A stretch of 64,000 bases of DNA from Micrococcales bacterium KH10 (GTDB lineage: Bacteria > Actinomycetota > Actinomycetes > Actinomycetales > Cellulomonadaceae), in contig FZPE01000002.1 of the NCBI GenBank assembly GCA_900188465.1, positions 191,489-255,488 on the forward strand. The letters are read 5' to 3'. Shown here one piece after another: positions 35,904 through 43,273 of the stretch. Both the position numbers and the translations under genes were made by a program. Every line of letters begins with the position of its first letter. Within the stretch, counting starts at the first letter, position 1. Below the pieces are notes generated by a model. That model was not told where the DNA came from. It ran no database searches and was given only the letters and a program-made list of their open reading frames with translations.

Positions 35904-36887
35904 TTGACCAATTCAGTTCTGACTGATGCTGAGCAGCGCTCAGAGCAGTTCACCTCGGTGGTCTCCGCTCTGCACGACGGTTTGACCAGTGTCATCACCG
36001 GTCATGGTGCGCTGATCGACACCACTATTGCTGTGTTGCTCGCCCAGGGGCACATCCTGATTGAGGATGTGCCCGGGGTGGGTAAGACAACTTTGGCCAA
36101 GGCCTTGGGTGCGCTGATCGACACCAAGATCGGACGCATCCAGTTCACCCCTGACCTGCTTCCTAGCGACGTCACCGGGGTTTCGATCATTCACGATGCC
36201 CAGACGCCCTCGTCCTTCAGGCCAGGACCGGTCTTCGCGAATATTGTCATCGCGGACGAGATCAACCGCGCATCGCCGAAGGCGCAGTCTGCGCTCCTCG
36301 AGTGCATGGCCGAACGCCAAGTCACCGTTGACGGACAGACTTACCAGCTTCCGAACCCGTTCTTGGTGATCGCGACCCAGAACCCCATCGAGATGGATGG
36401 CACTTACCCGTTGCCCGAGGCCCAGCGCGACAGGTTCATGGCGCGGCTCGATGTGGGCTATCCATCGGCCGATGCTGAACTGCTGATGTTGGAGCAGCGC
36501 GAACGTAACGACCCGTTGGATGTGCTGGTCCCGGTCACAGATGCCGCAACGATCACGGCCCTGGCACGCGAAGTGAAGGACGTCTTCCTGGCACCGGCAC
36601 TGAAAACATATCTGGTGTCTCTGGTGGGTGCGACCCGGACGCATCAGATGGTGCGAGTGGGCGCTTCGCCGCGCGCCACCTTGCAGTTGGCACGCGCCGC
36701 ACGTGCTCTTGCGGCAACGCGTGGCCGCCGCTTCGTGCTGCCGGACGATATTCAGCAGCTCGCTTCCCAGGTGCTTGCGCACCGACTGGTGATGACCGCG
36801 CAGTCACGTTCGGAAGGTGTCACCGCGGCCGATGTCATTGCCCAGATCATTCGGTCTGTTCCCGTGCCACCACCTGCGCACACGTGA
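35904..36887 (+). CDS. MoxR-family AAA+ ATPase
   Basis: 327 residues. I choose the TTG at 35904 because GAAGGGGGA ends 3 bases before it and the frame starts LTNSVLTDAEQ; a further upstream TTG (35856) has no ribosome binding site. MoxR signatures are present: HILIEDVPGVGKTTLAKALG (Walker A Lys61), IQFTPDLLPSDVTG, FRPGPVFANIVIADEINRAS (Walker B), ATQNPIEMDGTYPLPEAQRD (sensor 1) and ASPRATLQLARAARALAATR. MoxR ATPases act as chaperones with DUF58/VWA partners; here the DUF58 gene starts with a GTGA overlap. Confidence 0.92.
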   Translation: MTNSVLTDAEQRSEQFTSVVSALHDGLTSVITGHGALIDTTIAVLLAQGHILIEDVPGVGKTTLAKALGALIDTKIGRIQFTPDLLPSDVTGVSIIHDAQTPSSFRPGPVFANIVIADEINRASPKAQSALLECMAERQVTVDGQTYQLPNPFLVIATQNPIEMDGTYPLPEAQRDRFMARLDVGYPSADAELLMLEQRERNDPLDVLVPVTDAATITALAREVKDVFLAPALKTYLVSLVGATRTHQMVRVGASPRATLQLARAARALAATRGRRFVLPDDIQQLASQVLAHRLVMTAQSRSEGVTAADVIAQIIRSVPVPPPAHT

Positions 36888-38182
36888 GTGATCAGCAGGC
36901 GATCTCGGCGCGTTCCTGGCCGAGTGTACGAGGCTGGCTCATCGGAGTCAGCGCTGTCGCGCTGATCGCCGTTGGCTGGCTGACTGCATTGCACGCCGCT
37001 TTGACGGTTGGTCTGATGCTTCTTGCGGCGTTGGTCTACGCCATCGGCAACGCCGTATGGTTGCGGCGCGCATTACGACGAGCCGGGGTCCAGGCGATCC
37101 GCCGCCCAAACCCGCCGGAACCATCGTGGGGCACTCCCACCGTGATCACGGTGATAGCCACTGGAGCGCGACTGCCGCTAGCTCTGATCTGGCGCACTGA
37201 CGCGCGGGTCCGCGACCGGGTTCATCCCAATGTTGCCTCGTATGAAGGCACCGTGAGTTTGGAACTGTCTCGTTCTGGGTGGCAGGCGAGTTATCGCGTC
37301 ACCCCACTGGCACGGGGTCTGTGGCCACTTGGCCCACTCAAGTTTCGTTTCACCGACGTCATGGGTCTCATCACTACTCGAGTGATCCACCGGGAAGTCA
37401 CCAATCTGGTGGTGCGGCCGCGCGTGATTCACCTGGAGCACACCGCACCGCGTTCAGCAGGCATCGCCTCTGATCGCATTACCGAACGTGCCATAGGCAG
37501 CCTGTTACCAGACAGCGATGACGCACTGCTACGCGAATACGTCCCTGGCGACGACGTGCGGCGAGTGCACTGGCCGACCACCGCTCGTCGCAGCACTTTG
37601 ATGGTCAAAAACGAGGAGTCAATGCCGATGACTCCCATCACCCTCATCCTTGACGGATTGCTCGTTCCGAGCACAGATATAAGCGGCACGATCCGTCGCC
37701 CTGGTCAATCCGCGACGCGTGACGCGCGCGTCATTGCGGCACACTGGTCCGTTGACCTCGCGGCAACACTGGCCGCGAACCTCGCCCAGCACAATACCCG
37801 GGTGCAGCTGAACCTCACCGCGTCCGGACAGTATGAGCCTGCCATTGAATCGGCCGACATCCTCGACACTCTGACCGAACTGCCCGACCTGACCAAGATC
37901 TCCGATCCAGCACGGCTGGTCGAGCTGGTTGCCACGGCCGGCGAAGGGCTGCTTCTGGCTATCATGGCCCCCGCCCTTAAGGATGGTCGAGCGCAACTCG
38001 CACGCGCCGGGCAGGATCGCAGAGCCGGAACGTCAATCGCGGTGATCGTTTCAGACGAGAGCAACCAGAGCGAGGCAGCACTGACTCAGCAGGCGCTGAC
38101 CGAACAGGGCTGGCGAGTGATCGAGGCCCGGCTCCCCGATGCGGATGTCGCAGCCATCGCGCAGGCGGTGATCCAGCCGTGA
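36884..38182 (+). CDS. DUF58 membrane protein
   Basis: 432 residues, GTG at 36884 overlapping the MoxR stop. Two hydrophobic helices at ~15-60 are followed by a cytoplasmic or surface beta-rich part and the DUF58 core with LREYVPGDDVRRVHWPTTAR, RSTLMVKNEESMPMTPITLI. This protein is the usual middle member of the MoxR-DUF58-transglutaminase operon, which is widespread in actinobacteria and thought to act in envelope protein maturation. The function is not established. Confidence 0.88.
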   Translation: MSDQQAISARSWPSVRGWLIGVSAVALIAVGWLTALHAALTVGLMLLAALVYAIGNAVWLRRALRRAGVQAIRRPNPPEPSWGTPTVITVIATGARLPLALIWRTDARVRDRVHPNVASYEGTVSLELSRSGWQASYRVTPLARGLWPLGPLKFRFTDVMGLITTRVIHREVTNLVVRPRVIHLEHTAPRSAGIASDRITERAIGSLLPDSDDALLREYVPGDDVRRVHWPTTARRSTLMVKNEESMPMTPITLILDGLLVPSTDISGTIRRPGQSATRDARVIAAHWSVDLAATLAANLAQHNTRVQLNLTASGQYEPAIESADILDTLTELPDLTKISDPARLVELVATAGEGLLLAIMAPALKDGRAQLARAGQDRRAGTSIAVIVSDESNQSEAALTQQALTEQGWRVIEARLPDADVAAIAQAVIQP

Positions 38183-40578
38183 TACGCTCGTCCTTGCACC
38201 TGACCCTCATCCGCACCCTCGCACTCACTGTTGTGCTGGCAGTGGCGGCGCAAGCGCTCGCCGGCGTGGTCGAACGCGGTCCATGGCAGCAGGACATCAT
38301 CGTTGCGCTGGTGTTCGTGGTCGGTACCGTCATGGGAACGCGAGCACTTGGTTTCACGCCGCTGCTGCGCGGACGGCTCGTGCTGAATGTGGTGCTGCCC
38401 TGGCTCACCGGGCTGGCTGCACTCAGTGTGCTGTTGCTATGGCGTTACGGCGGGTCACCTGGTGACCATGACATCACAGCGCGGACCGACCCGAGTATCG
38501 GCGAGCAGCTCGTCGCACTCTTCGAACCCGTCACGGCGCGATTCGCGCATCTCGTCGACACCATTGCCCCGCTTGCCGACGAGGTCCGCAATCAAGCAGC
38601 GCCGATCGACGCCAGCGATGCGTTCACGGTCACAGCGGTCTTGGGCATCGGCCTGATTTACATCGTCTTCGACATGGTCATCGTGGGGCTGGATGCGAAG
38701 TGGGCGGTCCTGATTCCGGTGGCGGCGTTGTGGTCCGCCCCACTACTCCTACTGCGCGATATCCCTTGGCCCATCACCCTGGTCACACTGACCGGCGTGC
38801 TGGTCATCGCGATGAGCGGCACTGCGCCACCAGCCATGGCGCGGCGGCGCCTATTGACGGTGACGACCACTGGAGCAGTGATTCTTGCGGTGGCGTTCGG
38901 TGGCACGCTTGCTGTCCTCCAGGACCGGGAGCCAACATATCTGTCCTTGTTCGGATCGGGACCTGGTGCGCCCGTGCCGCAAGACGGTCCCATCCAGTTG
39001 ACCACTGAGGTTTCAGTCGGGTCGTCACTGACCCAGCAATCAAGCCGGGTGGCATACCGGTATCTCGATGAAGACCTGGACACGTTCAATCAGGAGCTCA
39101 GCGGTATCGACAGGTCCACTTGGAATGCGATGGTCGCGGACGCGCGGCGCGCACCGATGCGAATCTCCACCTCGACCACATTCGACGGTCAAACGTGGAC
39201 GATTGAACGACCGGCATCGACGAGCACACCGGTGACATCCGAGGACCTGTTGATCAACCGAGACATTCGAGACATCCAGAGCCCGGCGCTTTTCGTGCGG
39301 CAGATCGAGTTGATGAACCTGACCGGATCGCTGATCCCGATGACGCTCACGCCAGCGCACGTGTCTGGGATACAGGCGTCCTACGATTTCGCCTACGACG
39401 AGCTATCTCGTCGCAGCCAGTCCACGTCCTATCGGATCGAATCGTATCTGGCGTCGCACGATGCCGACGAACTGCGGGAAGATTCGCGCGGCATCACCGA
39501 TGTGACCCTGTCACCGGCTTACACCGATGTGCCTGCCACCACCCACATTGATGAGATTACGGCGATGGCGCGTGAGATCACCGCCGATGCTGATACCCCG
39601 TATGACCAGTTGGTTGCTCTGCAGGAGTTCTTCCGTCACCCGAGCGAGTTCACCTACGACCTTGAGGTGGCCGAGACGATCGACGACGATCCGGTGTGGA
39701 CGTTCTTGCAGACTCGACGCGGCTATTGCGTGCAGTTCGCCACGACGATGACCGTGATGGCTCGGTCGCTGGGGATTCCGACCCGCTTTGCGCAGGGTTT
39801 TTTACCGGGTGATCGCCGGGCGAGCGGCGAGGTCGAAGTCACTGGACTACGTGCCCATGCTTGGCCAGAGTTCTTCTTCCCTTCTTATGGCTGGGTGCGT
39901 TTCGAGCCGACGCCCGCATCACAGACATCGCAGGCGCCGTCGTGGACCCGCGAGGCGAACGAGTCAGCCAACCCGCGCCCGACCCGGCCACCTCGTCCCA
40001 CCCCCTCTCCAACTCGTACAGCACCAACCCCACGTCCCACGTCGCCACCGACTGCCACACCCGGTGGACCTGGGTCGCGCAATGCGTCATGGATGCACAG
40101 CACGCCTGCTCGCATCGGCATCATCGCAGCCGCCGGTGGTGCTGTGGCTGGGGCGCTGTGGCTGGTGTGGTGGCGACGCCGGAACCGGTCGGTGCGGCCT
40201 ATCGAACAGCAGTGGCGGCAAGTCGTGCGCGAGGCTGAACGCGTCGGTGTGATCTTGAGTTCCTCGATGACGCCGCGGCAGGTGGCGACTGCTATCGAAG
40301 CGCTGCTGGCCGAGGCGGACTCGCGCGACGGGGCGGCACGGCATCGCAACCCGACTCTGGCGCACAGCCGTGAAGCACTCGATGCCCTGGCGACTGCCGT
40401 CGAGGTGCAGCGTTATGACGAGCAGCATGACGAAGTCGCTGCATCCGGTGAGCCCGGACTGGCTGGCGGTCTTCGCGCCGCCCACAGGCGTGTGTCAGCC
40501 ACCGATGCCAGCGCCGCACGCAAACTTGAGCCGGCTACCGAAGTGATCCTGTCGGCGCTGAAGAACGCCTCTCACTGA
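38179..40578 (+). CDS. TgpA-like transmembrane transglutaminase-fold protein
   Basis: 799 residues, GTG at 38179 overlapping the DUF58 stop. The first ~240 residues contain about six membrane helices (TgpA N-terminal domain). The extracytoplasmic transglutaminase core follows, with RRGYCVQFATTMTVMARSLG holding Cys517 and GLRAHAWPEFFFPSYGWVRF holding His560. A proline/threonine-rich linker (RPTRPPRPTPSPTRTAPTP) precedes one last helix (~650-670) and a C-terminal cytoplasmic tail of ~120 residues. The catalytic Cys-His pair is present, so an active peptidase or transglutaminase is likely. It is the last gene of the operon and is followed by a hexanucleotide repeat. Confidence 0.88.
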   Translation: MIRSSLHLTLIRTLALTVVLAVAAQALAGVVERGPWQQDIIVALVFVVGTVMGTRALGFTPLLRGRLVLNVVLPWLTGLAALSVLLLWRYGGSPGDHDITARTDPSIGEQLVALFEPVTARFAHLVDTIAPLADEVRNQAAPIDASDAFTVTAVLGIGLIYIVFDMVIVGLDAKWAVLIPVAALWSAPLLLLRDIPWPITLVTLTGVLVIAMSGTAPPAMARRRLLTVTTTGAVILAVAFGGTLAVLQDREPTYLSLFGSGPGAPVPQDGPIQLTTEVSVGSSLTQQSSRVAYRYLDEDLDTFNQELSGIDRSTWNAMVADARRAPMRISTSTTFDGQTWTIERPASTSTPVTSEDLLINRDIRDIQSPALFVRQIELMNLTGSLIPMTLTPAHVSGIQASYDFAYDELSRRSQSTSYRIESYLASHDADELREDSRGITDVTLSPAYTDVPATTHIDEITAMAREITADADTPYDQLVALQEFFRHPSEFTYDLEVAETIDDDPVWTFLQTRRGYCVQFATTMTVMARSLGIPTRFAQGFLPGDRRASGEVEVTGLRAHAWPEFFFPSYGWVRFEPTPASQTSQAPSWTREANESANPRPTRPPRPTPSPTRTAPTPRPTSPPTATPGGPGSRNASWMHSTPARIGIIAAAGGAVAGALWLVWWRRRNRSVRPIEQQWRQVVREAERVGVILSSSMTPRQVATAIEALLAEADSRDGAARHRNPTLAHSREALDALATAVEVQRYDEQHDEVAASGEPGLAGGLRAAHRRVSATDASAARKLEPATEVILSALKNASH

Positions 40579-40587
40579 GCGACAACG

Positions 40588-40661
40588 ACCCGCACCCGCA
40601 CCCGCACCCGCACCCGCACCCGCACCCGCACCCGCACCCGCACCCGCACCCGCACCCGCAC
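40588..40661. repeat. CGCACC hexanucleotide tandem repeat (~12 copies)
   Basis: The six-base unit CGCACC is repeated without error for about 74 bases, beginning 9 bases after the transglutaminase stop and ending about 50 bases before the 3' end of the convergent GH94 gene. It lies in the only non-coding gap (40579-40710) between two converging genes. A simple repeat this perfect is prone to slippage, so copy number may vary between strains. Reading frames through it (VRVRVR, GAGAGA) are artefacts. Confidence 0.95.
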
Positions 40662-40710
40662 AATGGATTGTGGCCGAGTTCTGCAAAAGTGGCCGGGAAA
40701 CGCCGCGGTG

Positions 40711-43215
40711 CTAGCCGAGGGTGGCGACCACCTCAACAGAGGCGCCGGAGGCGGCAGCGGCCACACCCGCGGCAGGGTCCACCGCCACACCATCCACGAC
40801 CAGCGACGCTACCCCGCGCGAGACCCCCTGCGGGTTGCGAACGGTGATGCGATAGGTCGCACCGCGCCACCGGCGCTGCACGGTGAACTCGTCCCAATCG
40901 CTCGGAATGCACGGATCGACTCGCAGTACATCGAAGTCGGGGCGGATGCCCAGGATGTACTTGGTCGCCGCGGTGTACATCCACCCGGCTGTTCCGGTCA
41001 GCCACGGGTTCTGTGCCTTGCCGAACCACTGGTGGTCGCGCCCGTAGATGAACTGGCAGTATGCGTACGGCTCCGCACCGCGCACCTCGATGGCGTCATT
41101 GTGCTGATACGGCAGGATCGCATCGTAAAGCGCCACGGCGCGATCGCCTCGTCCCAGAACCGTCTCGGCGATGATCGGCCAGGCATTCGGATGCGAGAAG
41201 ATCGCGGCGTTCTCCTTGATCCCCGGGTAGACGCGCGTGACGAAGCCGACCGCGTCATCGACCTCGGTGAAGGCGGGCCAGTTCAGGTGCGCGCCGAACT
41301 CGGAGCCGAGCAGCGAACCAACTGAGTCCATCGCAGACAATCCCTGTTCGCGTGATGCGATCCCGGCGATGATTGGCCACGCTTGGTGCTCCAGGAAGAT
41401 CTTGCCCTCGGCATTGCTGGCCGATCCGACGGTCACGCCGTCGCGGGTCAGCCCGCGCAGCCACCACTTGCCGTCCCACAGCACGTCCGAAGCCACAACA
41501 GTCAGTCGCTCCCGCTCAGCCGTAAATCGCTCCACATCATCCGTCAACCCGCGCCGACGGGCCACATCAATCAGTTCACCCAACGCCCACGCATGCAGGA
41601 AGCTCACTAGAGCGCTTTGCCCGCCGCCCAGGTTCAGGCAGTCATTCCAGTCGGCACGCAACCCCAGGGCGACCCCATTGTCGGCGACATACTTGCTGGT
41701 GAACTCCACGGCACGACGCAGATGCTCGTAGACCGTGGCCTCCCGGCCGTCATTGGAGGTCGCCCCCTCAGCAAACGGAATGACCTCGTCCAGGAAGGAC
41801 TCGTCCCCGGTCTCCTTGACGTATTCGATGACCGACGGAACCAGCCACAGATGGTCATCGGAGCAGGTGTCCTCCAGGTCGTGGATCAGGTCGGCGCCGC
41901 CCTTCGTGGGCACGACCGTGGGACTGGGCACATCGGGCGGACCGACGAAATCCGGATCGAAAGCATCCGGGTTGAACAGGTGCAGCCCATAGCCGGCTAG
42001 GGTTTGCGCACGCAGCAACTGCACGATGCGCTGCCGCGACTTAGCAGGATTGGAATGGATCACGCTCATCACATCTTGGGCGGTGTCCCGGTAGCCAAGA
42101 CCAGCCCGGCCCCCGACCTCGACGAAGGACGCGAACCGGGACCAGACCACGCAGGTCTCGGCCTGCAGCAGCGTCCAGGTGTTGATCATGGTGTTCATGC
42201 CCTGATGTGGGGTGTCGATCCGCAACGCATCCTGCTTGGCACGCCAGTAGTCGCGCAGCCGTTGACGCTCCGCCGCCACCACACCCGGAAGTGAGTACTT
42301 CTCCCGTATCGCACGCCCGGCGGCATCGCGCGAACCGTAGCCGAGCACATAGGCGAAGGACACAGACTGCCCCGGCTCCAGGCGGATCTTGTGGAACAGC
42401 GCACCGCAATGGTTCTGAGTCGTTGCGGACTCGTTCGACCCGGAACCGCGTTCCACGCTGATCGGATTGGTCTCAGACCGGTACGGTCCGATGAAGTTGT
42501 CGCGCAGCGAATCGTAGGAGTCTGGCTGACGGGTGGAGGTGAAGTAGTGGAAGGTCCACGGTTCGTAATAGGCGTCGTACTCGATGATGCCGTCGGCGTA
42601 ACTGGAACCGGCCGAATACAGCGACATCTGCAGGTTCTGGTTGTCGATCTCGATGTTGTGGAAGGAGAACTCGACGTATCCGGCCACGGTCAGTTCGCGC
42701 GGGCGATCTGAGTTGTTGGTTATCTCGACATCCCAGACCTCAGCATCGTCGTCGAGTGGCACGAAGATCGTTTGACGAGCGGCAATGCCTCGGTAGTCGG
42801 ACTCGAAGGTGGTGTAACCCAGGCCGTGACGAGTGGTGTAGCGGGCGGCCCAACCGGTATCCGCATCGCCTTCACGGCGGGCGAGCGATAGCGGCGAGGT
42901 GTCCTCGTCCTGCTCGTACCCACTCGGGACGACGAACGGCTTCGCAACCGGCTGCCAGGAAGCCGACCACACGTCGCCGTCTGCGTCATCGCGTAGATAC
43001 ACCCAGTGGCCGGGGCGGTCCAACGGCACCCCGTTCTGCCGAAAACGCGTCACACGCCCGCCCTGCGACGACTTGTAATACGAGTACCCGCCGCCGTTGT
43101 GCCCGACGACGGTGCACCAGTTCTTGGTGCCCAGGTAGTTGGTCCAACTGACCGGAACGTCGGGGCGTTCGATGACGTATTCGTCGTGTTCGGTGTCGAA
43201 ACGGCCGTAGTGCAT
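40711..43215 (-). CDS. GH94 disaccharide phosphorylase, N,N'-diacetylchitobiose phosphorylase-like
   Basis: 834 residues, ATG at 43215 (MHYGRFDTEHDEYVIERPDV) after AAAGGA. The whole length matches GH94 phosphorylases, and the wording of conserved blocks is closest to what I recall of Vibrio chitobiose phosphorylase: GHWVYLRDDADGDVWSASWQ, RFASFVEVGG, GLGYRDTAQD, LIHDLEDTCSDDHLWLVPS, LRADWNDCLNLGGG with the general acid Asp525 (WND), and FGKAQNPWLTGTAGWMY. Such enzymes split beta-linked disaccharides with phosphate to give a sugar-1-phosphate plus a free sugar. There is no signal peptide, so it acts on imported disaccharides in the cytoplasm. Whether it prefers GlcNAc2 or cellobiose cannot be settled by eye. 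It lies 58 bases downstream of the mutase fusion gene on the same strand. Confidence 0.85.
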   Translation of the reverse strand: MHYGRFDTEHDEYVIERPDVPVSWTNYLGTKNWCTVVGHNGGGYSYYKSSQGGRVTRFRQNGVPLDRPGHWVYLRDDADGDVWSASWQPVAKPFVVPSGYEQDEDTSPLSLARREGDADTGWAARYTTRHGLGYTTFESDYRGIAARQTIFVPLDDDAEVWDVEITNNSDRPRELTVAGYVEFSFHNIEIDNQNLQMSLYSAGSSYADGIIEYDAYYEPWTFHYFTSTRQPDSYDSLRDNFIGPYRSETNPISVERGSGSNESATTQNHCGALFHKIRLEPGQSVSFAYVLGYGSRDAAGRAIREKYSLPGVVAAERQRLRDYWRAKQDALRIDTPHQGMNTMINTWTLLQAETCVVWSRFASFVEVGGRAGLGYRDTAQDVMSVIHSNPAKSRQRIVQLLRAQTLAGYGLHLFNPDAFDPDFVGPPDVPSPTVVPTKGGADLIHDLEDTCSDDHLWLVPSVIEYVKETGDESFLDEVIPFAEGATSNDGREATVYEHLRRAVEFTSKYVADNGVALGLRADWNDCLNLGGGQSALVSFLHAWALGELIDVARRRGLTDDVERFTAERERLTVVASDVLWDGKWWLRGLTRDGVTVGSASNAEGKIFLEHQAWPIIAGIASREQGLSAMDSVGSLLGSEFGAHLNWPAFTEVDDAVGFVTRVYPGIKENAAIFSHPNAWPIIAETVLGRGDRAVALYDAILPYQHNDAIEVRGAEPYAYCQFIYGRDHQWFGKAQNPWLTGTAGWMYTAATKYILGIRPDFDVLRVDPCIPSDWDEFTVQRRWRGATYRITVRNPQGVSRGVASLVVDGVAVDPAAGVAAAASGASVEVVATLG

Positions 43216-43234
43216 GGCTAGTCCTTTAAGAGTG

Positions 43235-43246
43235 TTAGGCGCCTAA
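43235..43246. promoter_or_regulatory. Perfect 12-bp palindrome upstream of the GH94 gene
   Basis: TTAGGCGCCTAA lies 20 bases upstream of the GH94 start codon, just before its ribosome binding site and after the stop of the fusion gene. The size and position fit an operator for a LacI- or GntR-type regulator, none of which is encoded nearby. Confidence 0.45.
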
Positions 43247-43273
43247 GTGGTGGAAATGGGGATCGGGGACGAG

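Noticed and set aside
40588-40661. CRISPR array
   Set aside because: The six-base unit repeats without spacers; it is a simple tandem repeat.
40495-40793. Reading frames through the hexanucleotide repeat (VRVRVR, GAGAGA)
   Set aside because: They are produced by the repeat itself, have no start signals and overlap the ends of two clear genes.
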